Source: Trinickia symbiotica
GTDB lineage: Bacteria; Pseudomonadota; Gammaproteobacteria; Burkholderiales; Burkholderiaceae
Direction: 5' to 3'
Assembly: GCF_002934455.1 (NCBI RefSeq)
Contig: NZ_PTIR01000015.1
Span: forward strand, 62,001 to 126,000
Length of the DNA stretch: 64,000 nt
Shown: positions 46,634-55,798 of the stretch, one piece after another
How the letters are laid out: the number at the start of each line of letters is the position of its first letter
How positions within the stretch are numbered: the stretch's first letter is position 1
Made by a program: the position numbers and the translations under genes
Notes under the pieces: generated by a model
Told to the model about the DNA's origin: nothing
Database searches by the model: none
Seen by the model: the letters and a program-made list of their open reading frames with translations, nothing else

Positions 46634-47076
46634 TCTTTATCTCCTCCGGATTTGAACCGAGAAACGATGCTCCCCGCTCTTGTTGTTGGGGAACGATGGT
46701 TGCCAAGCAGAACAACACTGGAAGGCCAGGCCTGCCTCGATGCACTGAGCGCGCGTGCCGTACGCCGCGCTCCACCAAGGCAAACCCGGCCGCGAAAGCG
46801 CTTCTTCAGGAAATGAGTGGTTCGGAACTCAACGCCTGTCTCCTGTTTTGATTCGGCCCGACCCGCGTCGCGCGGAAAGCTCGGGGAGGCATAAGCCAAG
46901 GCCGCAGGTCCGCAAGCGGACTGCCGCGCTGCTAACATTCAATGTTCGATGCCACACCATCGTGCCGACGCGCCGGCACAACTGTATGCGGATTCAACAG
47001 GAAGCACGCCGGAAGCCGCACCGCCAAGGTGCAACGCATGCTTTTTGCATCGAATCGTCGTTACCTCTTGATTTGG
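46634..47076 (-). other. Long 5' leader of the gts operon, no gene seen
   Basis: The predicted leftward promoter ends at 47077, so most of this 443-bp region would be transcribed leader of gtsA. Open frames here lack ribosome sites. Several GC-rich inverted stretches are present (for example the GGTCCGCAAGCGGACTGCC area near 46907-46925), which could fold. Another promoter closer to gtsA is possible. Confidence 0.4.
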
Positions 47077-47095
47077 ATTGTAGTTAAACTACAAT
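47068..47095 (+). promoter_or_regulatory. Rightward sigma-70 promoter of zwf-pgl-glk/hexR
   Basis: TTGATT (47068-47073) and TACAAT (47090-47095) are spaced 16 bases apart. The HexR palindrome covers the spacer and the -10. The zwf ATG lies about 195 bases downstream of the predicted start site. Confidence 0.65.
47077..47095. promoter_or_regulatory. HexR operator between gts and zwf operons
   Basis: ATTGTAGTTAAACTACAAT is a 19-bp palindrome, perfect apart from its central base. It fits the known HexR (RpiR-family) consensus of TGTA and TACA arms around an AT-rich centre. It overlaps both divergent promoters. HexR releases DNA on binding 2-keto-3-deoxy-6-phosphogluconate, so glucose catabolism should derepress both operons. 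Confidence 0.8.
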
Positions 47096-47105
47096 TCAGT
47101 GTCAA
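47077..47105 (-). promoter_or_regulatory. Leftward sigma-70 promoter of the gts operon
   Basis: On the minus strand a consensus TTGACA (complement of 47100-47105) and TACAAT (complement of 47077-47082) are spaced exactly 17 bases. This is the best promoter seen in the window. It shares the HexR operator with the rightward promoter. Confidence 0.75.
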
Positions 47106-47296
47106 AAATATTTTTATCGCGCTACAAGTCGAGCGATCGTCGGGCAAGGCCGGGCGCGCGCCCGGCGCGAGCACATGGAACCGGAGACAGCGACCAGCGC
47201 AGACACGACCGAGCACGACCAGGTTCGATCCAGCAACCCGATGAGTCAGCCGCGGCCCCACGACCCGGCCTCCTCTCGACTTTCGACTCAAGACCC

Positions 47297-48757
47297 ATGC
47301 AAATCGACTCAGGCTTTACCTTCGTTCTCTTCGGCGGGACCGGCGATCTGTCGATGAGAAAGATTCTGCCGGCGCTCTACGAGGCCCATCGCGGCGGGAT
47401 GCTGTCAGAGCAAGGCAGGATCGTCGCCGTCGCACGCCACGCCGCCGATCTGAACGGCTACCTCGACTGGATGAACACCAACGTCAAGGCGCACGTCTCG
47501 AAGAACGGCTTCGACGAGGCCGTCTGGAAACGCTTCATCGAGCGTATCGACTACGTGAAGCTCGATCTCGGCAAGTCGGAGGACTTCGTCAAGCTGCGCG
47601 ATGCACTCGAGGGGCACGCGGGCATTCGTGTGTTCTACCTGGCGACGGGGCCTTCGCTGTTCGTCCCGATTTGCCGCGCGCTCGCCGCCGTCGGTCTGAA
47701 CCTGAACTCGCGCATCGTGCTGGAAAAACCGCTCGGCTACGATCTGCGCTCGTCGAACGCGATCAACGACGCCGTCGGCGAGATCTTCGCCGAAGAGCAG
47801 ATCTACCGGATCGACCACTACCTCGGCAAGGAGCCCGTGCAGAATCTGCTCGCGCTGCGGTTCGGCAACGCGCTCTTCGAGCCGCTCTGGCGCCGCGAAT
47901 GGGTCGAAAGCATCCAGATCACGATCGCCGAGGAGCTCGGCGTCGAGGGGCGGGGCGACTTCTACGACAACACGGGCGCGTTGCGCGACATGGTGCAGAA
48001 CCACCTTCTGCAGTTGCTCTCGATCGTCGCGATGGAGCCGCCCCATTCGATGGATTCGGATTCCGTGCGCGACGAGAAGCTGCGCGTGCTGCGCGCGTTG
48101 AAGCCGATCGACTCGCGCGATATTTCGAAAGTGGCCGTGCGCGGACAGTATCACGGGGGCGTGATCCGGGGCTCGTCGGTGCCGGCCTATGCGACCGAGC
48201 CCGGCGTGAAGCCGCAGAGCACGACCGAAACGTTCGTCGCGCTGAAGGCCGAGATCGAGAACTGGCGCTGGTCCGGCGTGCCGTTCTTCCTGCGCACGGG
48301 CAAGCGGCTGGCCGACCGGATTGCCGAGATCGTCGTCAACTTCCGCCCCGTCCCCCATTCGGCGCTCGGCGCGCCGGCGCTGCGCCCGGGCTCGAACCGG
48401 CTCGTCATCCGCCTGCAGCCGAACGAATGGATCCGCCTCTACTGTCTCGCGAAGCAGCCTGGCGAGGGGATGAATCTCGCGAGCGTCCACCTCGATCTTG
48501 CCTTCGATCAGTTCTTCAAGGAAGGCCAGATGGAGGCGTACCAACGGCTGCTGCTCGACGTGATCAACGGCCGCCTCGCTCTGTTCGTGCGGCGCGACGA
48601 GCAGGAAGCCGCCTGGCGGTGGGTGGAGCCGATACTCAACGAATGGGCGACGTCGACGAAGCCGCCGAAGCCTTACGCAGCCGGCACGTGGGGACCGGCG
48701 GCCGCGAGCGCCATGCTCGCGCAGCACGGCACCTGCTGGCTTGAAGAAGAGAACTGA
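47297..48757 (+). CDS. zwf: Glucose-6-phosphate 1-dehydrogenase
   Basis: It oxidises glucose 6-phosphate to 6-phosphogluconolactone with NADP+. The 486-aa protein starts MQIDSGFTFVLFGGTGDLSM, with the GGTGDL dinucleotide motif. The active-site RIDHYLGKEPVQN (catalytic His region) and FLRTGKRLADRIAEI follow. The frame is open without stop 66 codons upstream to a GTG at 47099, but that part has no family resemblance, so the family start is used. First gene of the HexR-controlled operon; pgl follows 99 bases later. Confidence 0.96.
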   Translation: MQIDSGFTFVLFGGTGDLSMRKILPALYEAHRGGMLSEQGRIVAVARHAADLNGYLDWMNTNVKAHVSKNGFDEAVWKRFIERIDYVKLDLGKSEDFVKLRDALEGHAGIRVFYLATGPSLFVPICRALAAVGLNLNSRIVLEKPLGYDLRSSNAINDAVGEIFAEEQIYRIDHYLGKEPVQNLLALRFGNALFEPLWRREWVESIQITIAEELGVEGRGDFYDNTGALRDMVQNHLLQLLSIVAMEPPHSMDSDSVRDEKLRVLRALKPIDSRDISKVAVRGQYHGGVIRGSSVPAYATEPGVKPQSTTETFVALKAEIENWRWSGVPFFLRTGKRLADRIAEIVVNFRPVPHSALGAPALRPGSNRLVIRLQPNEWIRLYCLAKQPGEGMNLASVHLDLAFDQFFKEGQMEAYQRLLLDVINGRLALFVRRDEQEAAWRWVEPILNEWATSTKPPKPYAAGTWGPAAASAMLAQHGTCWLEEEN

Positions 48758-48856
48758 CGACGTTCGGACGCGGCGAGGCCCGCCTTTGGCTGGCCTCGCC
48801 GCGCGCAAAGGAACAAGTCCATTGGGGCAGTACTCGAGAAGCAGTCTGGAGGAGAA

Positions 48857-49558
48857 GTGATCGAGCTTCACGCTTTTGACGACCCGCGCGCTCAAGGCGA
48901 CGCGCTGGCGAAAGCGGTCGGCGATGCGCTCAACGCATCGCTCGCCGCATCCGGCGGCGCCTCGCGCACGACGCTCGCGGTATCCGGCGGAACCAGCCCG
49001 CGCGCGTTTCTGCAAACGCTGGCGCACGAGCCGCTCGACTGGCCGCGCGTCGACGTGACGCTCGTCGACGATCGGTGGGTTCTGGAAACGGATCAGGCCA
49101 GCAACGCGCGGCTCTTGCGCGAGACGCTGCTCGCCGACGGCACGAAGGCAGGGGGCGGCGCGCGCTTTTTCCCGCTCGTCGACGTTGCTTCGACGCTCGA
49201 GGCAAACGTTGCAGCGCTCAACGCCGATCCGGCGCGCGCGCTGCCGGACGTCGCCGTGCTCGGGATGGGAGAGGATGGTCACACGGCGTCGCTCTTCGCC
49301 GATGCGCCCGAGTGGCTCCATATCATCGATCCGGCCGCCGCGCGCTTCGTCGCCGTCCACCCGGGGAATGCGCCGCATGCACGCGTGAGCCTTTCGCTTG
49401 CCGCGCTCACGCGCATTCCGAGGCTCTTCCTGTTGATTGCCGGCCCGAGCAAGCTCGATGTGCTGAAGGCCGCCGCCTCCGCACCACAAGAAAACGCCAT
49501 CTCGAAGCTGGCGAACGACAAGGGAGTGAGACTCGATGTCTACTGGTGTGCCAACTAA
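48857..49558 (+). CDS. pgl: 6-phosphogluconolactonase
   Basis: It hydrolyses 6-phosphogluconolactone to 6-phosphogluconate. It is 233 aa, with a GTG start preceded by GGAGGAG. Family motifs are [55 protein letters not shown] and [20 protein letters not shown]. Its last 23 bases overlap the glucokinase start, so translation is probably coupled. Confidence 0.95.
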   Translation: MIELHAFDDPRAQGDALAKAVGDALNASLAASGGASRTTLAVSGGTSPRAFLQTLAHEPLDWPRVDVTLVDDRWVLETDQASNARLLRETLLADGTKAGGGARFFPLVDVASTLEANVAALNADPARALPDVAVLGMGEDGHTASLFADAPEWLHIIDPAAARFVAVHPGNAPHARVSLSLAALTRIPRLFLLIAGPSKLDVLKAAASAPQENAISKLANDKGVRLDVYWCAN

Positions 49559-51458
49559 AACGATGCCTCTTTCCGGCAACCGTCAGCACGCCGACGGTCC
49601 GCGGCTGCTCGCCGACATCGGCGGCACCAACGCACGCTTCGCGCTCGAAACCGGCCCCGGCGAGATCTCGCAGATTCGCGTCTATCCGTGCGCCGAGTAC
49701 CCCGGCGTCGAGGACGTGCTGAAGAAGTACCTGAAGGATACGAAGGTCGGGCACGTCAATCATGCGGCAATCGCCATCGCGAACCCGGTGGACGGCGATC
49801 AGGTCAGCATGACCAATCACAACTGGACCTTCTCGATCGAGGCCACGCGACGCACGCTCGGCTTCGACACGCTGCTCGTCGTCAACGACTTCACGGCGCT
49901 CGCGATGGCCCTGCCCGGCCTGACCGATCAGCAGCGCGTGCAGATCGGCGGCGGGGCGCGCCGGCAGAACAGTGTGATCGGGCTGCTCGGGCCCGGCACG
50001 GGCCTCGGTGTCTCCGGGCTCATCCCGGCGGACGATCGCTGGATCGCGCTCGGCAGCGAGGGAGGCCACGCGAGCTTCGCGCCGTCCGACGAGCGCGAGG
50101 ATCTCGTGCTCCAGTTCGCGCGCAAGAAATGGTCGCACGTCTCGTTCGAGCGCGTCGCGGCCGGTCCCGGCATCGAGCTCATCTATCGCGCGCTGGCGTC
50201 GCGCGACAAGAAGCGTATCACCGGCTCGGCGGACCCGGCCGACGTCGTCAACCGCGCGCTCGCGGGCGAACCGCTCGCGGCCGAGGCCATCGATTGCTTC
50301 TGCGGCATTCTCGGCACGTTCGCCGGCAATATCGCCGTGACGCTCGGCGCCCTCGGCGGCATCTACATCGGCGGCGGCGTGGTGCTGAAGCTCGGCGATT
50401 TTTTCGCGCGCTCGTCGTTCCGCCGCAGGTTCGAGGCGAAAGGCCGCTTCGAGGCCTACCTCGCCAACGTGCCGACTTACGTCATCACGGCCGAGTATCC
50501 GGCGTTCCTCGGCGTATCGGCGATCCTGGCCGAGCAGCTCGCGAACCGCACCGGCGGCGGCTCGTCGGCCGTCTTCGAGCGCATCCGACAAATGCGCGAC
50601 GCACTGACGCCGGCCGAGCGACGCGTGGCCGATCTCGCGCTCAACCACCCGCGCTCGATCATCAGCGATCCGATCGTCGATATCGCCCGTAAGGCTGACG
50701 TGAGCCAGCCCACGGTCATTCGCTTTTGCCGCTCGCTCGGCTGCCAGGGGCTATCGGACTTCAAGCTGAAGCTCGCCACCGGCCTCACGGGCACGATTCC
50801 GGTCAGCCACAGCCAGGTTCACCTCGGCGACACGGCAACCGATTTTGGCGCAAAGGTGCTCGACAACACCGTATCGGCGATTTTGCAGCTGCGCGAGCAT
50901 CTGAACTTCGAACACGTCGAGCGCGCAATCGATCTGCTGAACGGCGCGCGCCGCATCGAGTTCTACGGGCTTGGCAATTCGAACATCGTCGCGCAGGACG
51001 CCCACTACAAGTTCTTCCGCTTCGGCATTCCGACGATCGCCTATGGCGACCTTTACATGCAGGCCGCCTCGGCCGCGCTGCTCGGCAAGGGAGACGTCAT
51101 CGTCGCCGTCTCGAAGTCGGGGCGCGCGCCCGAGCTTTTGCGCGTGCTCGATGTCGCCATGCAGGCCGGCGCGCAGGTGATCGCGATTACGTCGAGCAAC
51201 ACCCCGCTCGCAAAACGCGCGACGGTGGCACTCGAGACCGACCACATCGAGATTCGCGAATCGCAGCTCTCGATGATCTCGCGCATTCTGCATCTGCTCA
51301 TGATCGACATCCTGGCGGTAGGCGTCGCGATCCGGCGCGCCGTACCAAACTCGGACGTCGCGGAGGCCGTCGTCAAGGCCCGTGCGGCAGGCACCGACGA
51401 ATCCGTCGCCGTGCTCGATTGGCTCAGCCACGGCGCGGCGTCGTCAGCCACCGACTGA
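49536..51458 (+). CDS. glk: Glucokinase-HexR fusion protein
   Basis: The 640-aa protein joins two functions. Residues 1-340 are a ROK-independent glucokinase with [52 protein letters not shown] and [11 protein letters not shown]; it phosphorylates glucose. Residues 355-430 form an RpiR-type helix-turn-helix ([19 protein letters not shown]). Residues 470-620 form a SIS sugar-phosphate domain ([34 protein letters not shown]), giving HexR. The fusion is known in Burkholderiales and links enzyme and regulator in one chain. The start at 49536 lies inside pgl, with GGGAG 9 bases upstream. Confidence 0.95.
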   Translation: MSTGVPTKTMPLSGNRQHADGPRLLADIGGTNARFALETGPGEISQIRVYPCAEYPGVEDVLKKYLKDTKVGHVNHAAIAIANPVDGDQVSMTNHNWTFSIEATRRTLGFDTLLVVNDFTALAMALPGLTDQQRVQIGGGARRQNSVIGLLGPGTGLGVSGLIPADDRWIALGSEGGHASFAPSDEREDLVLQFARKKWSHVSFERVAAGPGIELIYRALASRDKKRITGSADPADVVNRALAGEPLAAEAIDCFCGILGTFAGNIAVTLGALGGIYIGGGVVLKLGDFFARSSFRRRFEAKGRFEAYLANVPTYVITAEYPAFLGVSAILAEQLANRTGGGSSAVFERIRQMRDALTPAERRVADLALNHPRSIISDPIVDIARKADVSQPTVIRFCRSLGCQGLSDFKLKLATGLTGTIPVSHSQVHLGDTATDFGAKVLDNTVSAILQLREHLNFEHVERAIDLLNGARRIEFYGLGNSNIVAQDAHYKFFRFGIPTIAYGDLYMQAASAALLGKGDVIVAVSKSGRAPELLRVLDVAMQAGAQVIAITSSNTPLAKRATVALETDHIEIRESQLSMISRILHLLMIDILAVGVAIRRAVPNSDVAEAVVKARAAGTDESVAVLDWLSHGAASSATD

Positions 51459-51863
51459 AGGAGGGCCGCGGGGCGGGCAATTTCGTCGTTGCGCAATGCA
51501 GCAAAATACCTGCCCCAACGTAGTGCAAAAGACACAAGCACCGCCTCAGGCAAAGAATCCGGTCCCGATACTTGTCGCGTTCTCGCAACGGTATTTTTAC
51601 AGTTTTAAGCGTTCCCTTTCATTGAAAGCCAAGCGTCTTGCGGCTTTCAAGAAGGCACTCACTGAAACAGTCTTTTGCTGCTATCGCAATAATTCGTAGC
51701 AACTAGTATTTACACCAATGAGGCGGCGGATTACGACTGCCTAGTATCCCCGAGACTGCCTGGACCCGCGGCGGGGACCACTCGTTCATGAGACGAGCGT
51801 GTCCGCTGCACTCAACACCCCGGGTGCTCACTTTGCAGTTCAATCGTCTCGGAGACCTCTTTA
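51459..51863. other. 405-bp region upstream of the porin gene
   Basis: There is no gene. The region is less GC-rich than its flanks. It contains a hairpin GAAAGCC (51624-51630) / GGCTTTC (51642-51648) without a T run. It should hold the porin promoter; no pair with good spacing was found by eye. A small RNA is possible but unsupported. Confidence 0.5.
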
Positions 51864-53009
51864 ATGAAGAAATCGCTAATTGCTCTCGCAGTGACGAGCG
51901 CTGTTGCGGCACCGGCGTTTGCCCAAAACAGCGTGACGCTGTACGGCGTCATCGACATCGGCATCACCTACGTCAACAACACCGGCGGCCACTCGCAGTG
52001 GCAGATGCAAGACGGGATCGTGCAAGGCAGCCGCTGGGGCTTGAAGGGCGTTGAAGACCTGGGCGGCGGCACGAAGGCCATCTTCCAGTTGGAAAACGGC
52101 TTCCACCCGGCGAACGGCGGGCTCGCTCAACACGGCCGCGAATTCGGTCGTCAGGCTTACGTCGGTTTGACCAACGACTCGTACGGTACGCTGACCCTGG
52201 GTCGCCAATACGACCCGGTCGTCGATATGGCACAGGCGACGACGTTCAACGGTCAGTGGGGCGCCCTCTTCTCGCACCCGGCTGACATCGACAACACCGA
52301 CAACGGCTTCCGTATCAACAACGCCGTCAAGTACGTTTCGCCGAAGGTATACGGCTTGCAAGCCGAAGCCATGTACGCGTTCGGCGGTCAGGCTGGCGCG
52401 TTCAGCAGCCAAAGCACGGTCGGCGGCGGCCTGAGCTTCTCCACGGGTCCTCTCTATGTGGGCGCGGGCTATTTCTACGCCAAGGACCCGGCGGTGCAGT
52501 TCAACGACGGCAACTTCCTGGGTAACACGACCCCGCCGTCGCTGGCCGCGGCCCCCACGGACGGCATCTGGGGTCTCGTCGGTTCGCCGAGCAACATGCA
52601 AGTCATCAGCGCTGGCGCGACCTACAACGTCGGACCCCTGCTCGTCGGCGGCAATTTCTCGAACGTGCGGTTCGACAACGCGAAAGGTGTGGGTGGCAAT
52701 ACGGTCTGGTTCAACAGCTATGAACTGTGGGGTCAGTACAGCCTGACGCCGGCGGCAACGCTCGGTGCCGGCTATACGTTCACGAACGGCAAGGACCACG
52801 GGACGGGCCAACGGCCGAAGTATGGCCAGGTCAATGCGATCGCCGACTACGCATTGTCGAAGCGTACCGATGTCTACCTGCTGGGCAGCTACCAGCATGC
52901 GATGAGCGGCGGCGTCACGGCGGACATCTACTCCGGGCTCTTCGCCGGCGGCGCGAGCACGAACTCGAACCAGGTATCGGCCCGCGTGGCCATCCGCCAC
53001 AAGTTCTAA
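51864..53009 (+). CDS. Gram-negative general porin (Burkholderia Omp38-like)
   Basis: The 381-aa precursor has a signal peptide MKKSLIALAVTSAVAAPAFA. Mature QNSVTLYGVIDIGITYVNN is the standard start of betaproteobacterial trimeric porins. GSRWGLKGVEDLGGGTKAIF, GREFGRQAYVGLTNDSYGTL and the C-terminal strand VSARVAIRHKF with terminal Phe for BAM recognition follow. It forms a 16-stranded outer-membrane pore for small solutes. GGAGACC lies 9 bases before the ATG. A strong terminator follows. Confidence 0.94.
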   Translation: MKKSLIALAVTSAVAAPAFAQNSVTLYGVIDIGITYVNNTGGHSQWQMQDGIVQGSRWGLKGVEDLGGGTKAIFQLENGFHPANGGLAQHGREFGRQAYVGLTNDSYGTLTLGRQYDPVVDMAQATTFNGQWGALFSHPADIDNTDNGFRINNAVKYVSPKVYGLQAEAMYAFGGQAGAFSSQSTVGGGLSFSTGPLYVGAGYFYAKDPAVQFNDGNFLGNTTPPSLAAAPTDGIWGLVGSPSNMQVISAGATYNVGPLLVGGNFSNVRFDNAKGVGGNTVWFNSYELWGQYSLTPAATLGAGYTFTNGKDHGTGQRPKYGQVNAIADYALSKRTDVYLLGSYQHAMSGGVTADIYSGLFAGGASTNSNQVSARVAIRHKF

Positions 53010-53096
53010 GCAGCAACGGAACAACAGCAAAAACAACTCGCCGGACGGCAGGGCTTCGGCCCTGCCGGGACTCGACGAGATGCGCAGTACCCTCCG

Positions 53097-53126
53097 AAAG
53101 CGCCGCTTCACGCGGCGCTTTTTTTA
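53097..53126 (+). terminator. Intrinsic terminator of the porin gene
   Basis: The stem AAAGCGCCGC (53097-53106) / GCGGCGCTTT (53112-53121) has a TTCAC loop and runs into seven T. Upstream at 53046-53067 a second hairpin CGGCAGGGC-TTCG-GCCCTGCCG with a stable tetraloop may protect the mRNA 3' end. The element can also act on the convergent MFS gene. Confidence 0.9.
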
Positions 53127-53189
53127 TCGGCTATCGATCGAGCGAGAGGCCCGAGGCACAAGGAGCAAAGGGCAACGGTCAACGGTCAG

Positions 53190-54416
53190 CTAGCGTGGCA
53201 CCGCCGTCCCATGCGCCGGCAACGCGTGCCAGCGTATGACGATCGTCCGCCCGACGTAGCAAAGCACGCCTGTCGCCAGAATCGTGATGCCCAGCCCCTT
53301 TGGCGTGCCGTTCTGCAGGGCACCGACGATGAGGCTCGCGAGCGCGCCCAGCGCCAGCTGCGCGGCGCCGAACACGGCCGCGGCGGCTCCCGCGTTCTTC
53401 GGATAGCGGTGCATGAGATCGGTGGTGCAATTGGCTGTCAGCACGCCCACGACGCCGACGACGAAGAACAGCGACGCGACAATCGACAACAATCCGCCCC
53501 ACCCCGTCAGGCACGCAACTGCCACGGCGAACGAAGCGATGCAACTGACGAGCGATGCGCCGGCCACGAGCCGCAGCGATCCGAAGCGCCCGATCAATCG
53601 CGTATTGAGGAAGTTGCCGATCATGATGCCGACGATGTTGAGTCCGAACAGAAACCCATAGTGCTGCGGCCGGACGTGGAAGTAGTCGATATAGACGAAC
53701 GGTGTCGCCGTGATGTAGGCGAACATCGAGCCGAACGCCATGCCGCCGCAAAGCATGTAGCCGAGCGCGACGGGATCGGTGACGAGCCGCCCGTAGATCG
53801 CGAACGACGCCCATACATCGACGCCCGCGCGTTTTTGCGCCGGCCATGACTCGCGCACGCGCGTGAATGCAAGCGCCGCGCAGAGCGCGCCGAAGACCGC
53901 GAGCACGACGAAGACGGCGCGCCAGCCGCCGAGCAGCAGCAATTGGCCGCCGATCAGCGGCGCGAACAGCGGACCGAGACTCGTCACGATGGCGATCATC
54001 GATAGGACGCGGGCGGCGTCGCGCGGTTCGTGCACGTCGCGCGCGATCGCGCGTGCCATCACCGAAGCGGCGCCGGCCCCGAGCGCTTGCACGAAGCGCA
54101 CGCCGACGAGCAGTTGGATCGAGCCCGCGCTCGCGCAGACGATGCTCGCGATCAGAAAGAGCGCAAGGCCGACGAGCAGCACCGGCCGCCGGCCGAAGCG
54201 ATCCGAGAGCGGCCCATAGAGCAGCATGCCGAGCGAGAAACCGGCCATGAAGCTCGTAAGCGTTGCCTGGGCGGCCGCGTCTGGAACGCTGAACACGCGC
54301 GCGATCGATGGCAGGCTGGGAAGATACATGTCGACGGCGATCGGGCCGCAAGCGGCGAGCGCGCCAAGCAGGATGATCAGCCGGATATCCGGCGTGCGCC
54401 TATCTGTCGGGGTCAT
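53190..54416 (-). CDS. Bcr/CflA-family drug exporter (MFS)
   Basis: The 408-aa protein has 12 helices. Family features are ACGPIAVDMYLPSLPSIARV in helix 1, the loop YGPLSDRFGRRPVLL, the helix 4 segment RFVQALGAGAASVMARAI and DVHEPRDAARVLSMIAIV. Bcr/CflA proteins export bicyclomycin, chloramphenicol or other drugs with proton antiport. The substrate is not predictable. It stands alone, convergent with the porin gene. Confidence 0.9.
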   Translation of the reverse strand: MTPTDRRTPDIRLIILLGALAACGPIAVDMYLPSLPSIARVFSVPDAAAQATLTSFMAGFSLGMLLYGPLSDRFGRRPVLLVGLALFLIASIVCASAGSIQLLVGVRFVQALGAGAASVMARAIARDVHEPRDAARVLSMIAIVTSLGPLFAPLIGGQLLLLGGWRAVFVVLAVFGALCAALAFTRVRESWPAQKRAGVDVWASFAIYGRLVTDPVALGYMLCGGMAFGSMFAYITATPFVYIDYFHVRPQHYGFLFGLNIVGIMIGNFLNTRLIGRFGSLRLVAGASLVSCIASFAVAVACLTGWGGLLSIVASLFFVVGVVGVLTANCTTDLMHRYPKNAGAAAAVFGAAQLALGALASLIVGALQNGTPKGLGITILATGVLCYVGRTIVIRWHALPAHGTAVPR

Positions 54417-54873
54417 TCAAGGTGCTCGAAAAAAAACGGAGGCCCGTCAATGAAAGTTCTTCGGCTCCGAGCCGCAACCGTGTCGCAATGAACCGCGAAG
54501 CAAATCGAAAGGCTGATTCTACGCGAGCCGGACAAGCCGGTCTGGTCACCGTCAAGGACGCGCCGCGTCGGTCCCCACGGGGCGTAACGGTCGACCGCAT
54601 GACCGTCCGCGACGGCGATCGACAATAGCCCAACCAACTACGAGCGGATTTCGTCCGATGTTTTTTTGAATCTCAAAACGGAGCCGGATGAAGGCGAATC
54701 ACTGCTCAATATCGCCAAAAGCAGAAAGTTAAACCAGAAACACCACGCTTTCTGAAAGGGACGAGGAAACGTTTGCGCGTCAAGCCTCTGATGGCCGAGC
54801 GTAAGCAGGTTCGCGTCAAACCCGCCAACGAAACCTACGATTCAGACAAGGCGCACACCCAAGGCTGTAAATT
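54417..54873. other. 457-bp divergent intergenic region
   Basis: The region lies between the exporter and an AraC regulator. Short open frames show no ribosome site. It must carry promoters for both genes. No clear operator was recognised. Confidence 0.45.
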
Positions 54874-55794
54874 ATGAATTTTGCCTCTCGCACCGTTAGA
54901 ATCGAACTAAACGCTGGCGTGGTTTTTTGGCGAGGGACCAATGAAATGCTGTGGGCCGTGAATGGAGCTGGTCACCGCAAATGTGAACCAGACAACAACA
55001 AGGTTGGCATGACCGCTGGAATCGATGAATGCTCCGACAGCAACCATCGTGTCGCAATACTCATTTGCGACGGCTGCTCCATGACGCATATCGTCGATAT
55101 GCTTACGAAAGCTTGCGCACTCTTCACTGAAAACGGGCAATTCGCCGAGGACGGATGCCGGCTGAACATCCAGATATTGTCGAGCCGTACAGGATTCGTC
55201 TCGTGCGGCGACTGGTCGATACCCGTTTGGGCGGAAGCGCTGGAAAGTGCGACGCCGAGCGAGTTCGAGATGATCGTGATCGCACAGCGGCCCGCATTTG
55301 AGAAAACAGCGGAGCTCTCCAGCGTGCACGACTGGCTCGCGCAGGCAGGCCCCGACGTAAAGATTATCGAGCTCGCCCCGGACGCGAAGAAGTTCCTCGC
55401 CGGGCACCCGGCCCTGACCGAAGGCGCGCGGCCGGTTCACCACAAGACTCCTCAGCTCAGCGAAAGAATCGAGGCCTCCATTCAATGGTTGAATGAGCAT
55501 TATGCGGAGCGCATCTCAATATCAGCGATCGCGCAACGCGCATCGATGAGCGAACGCAATTTTCTGAGGCGATTCAAGGCCGAGGTGGGGCAAACCCCGA
55601 GCCAATACTTGTCGTCGATTCGGTTGGAGAGTGCAAGGCAACTTCTTCTGCATACGAACCTGCCAGTCGACAAGATCGCCCGTCACTGCGGATTTTTCAA
55701 TGGAGATCATCTGAGAAAGCAATTCCTCAAGTATTTCGGTATTTCTCCCGCCAAGTACCGCGCGACGAAATCCGAAAGACCTGACCTCCTGTAG
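54874..55794 (+). CDS. GlxA-type AraC regulator (copy 1)
   Basis: The 306-aa regulator has an N-terminal DJ-1/class-I amidotransferase-like domain (RVAILICDGCSMTHIVDMLT, LNIQILSSRTGFVS, FEMIVIAQRP) without an evident catalytic nucleophile. A C-terminal AraC double helix-turn-helix follows (ISISAIAQRASMSERNFLRR, then VDKIARHCGFFNGDHLRKQF). It is clearly paralogous to the gene at 59543-60556; the DNA-binding halves are nearly parallel. The start is uncertain because no good ribosome site precedes 54874, and later Met codons exist. It converges with the kinase, 4 bases between stops. Confidence 0.85.
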   Translation: MNFASRTVRIELNAGVVFWRGTNEMLWAVNGAGHRKCEPDNNKVGMTAGIDECSDSNHRVAILICDGCSMTHIVDMLTKACALFTENGQFAEDGCRLNIQILSSRTGFVSCGDWSIPVWAEALESATPSEFEMIVIAQRPAFEKTAELSSVHDWLAQAGPDVKIIELAPDAKKFLAGHPALTEGARPVHHKTPQLSERIEASIQWLNEHYAERISISAIAQRASMSERNFLRRFKAEVGQTPSQYLSSIRLESARQLLLHTNLPVDKIARHCGFFNGDHLRKQFLKYFGISPAKYRATKSERPDLL

Positions 55795-55798
55795 TTAC

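Noticed and set aside
45341-46816. 491-codon open frame on the + strand
   Set aside because: It is the antisense shadow of the glucose-binding protein gene.
47099-47296. 66-codon N-terminal extension of Zwf from a GTG
   Set aside because: The frame is open but its residues are atypical and it would begin at the predicted transcription start; the family start is at 47297.
47405-49579. 724-codon open frame on the - strand
   Set aside because: It spans zwf and pgl in antisense, with no ribosome site or motif.
51624-51648. Hairpin upstream of the porin gene as terminator of glk-hexR
   Set aside because: It has no T run and lies 165 bases after the stop codon.
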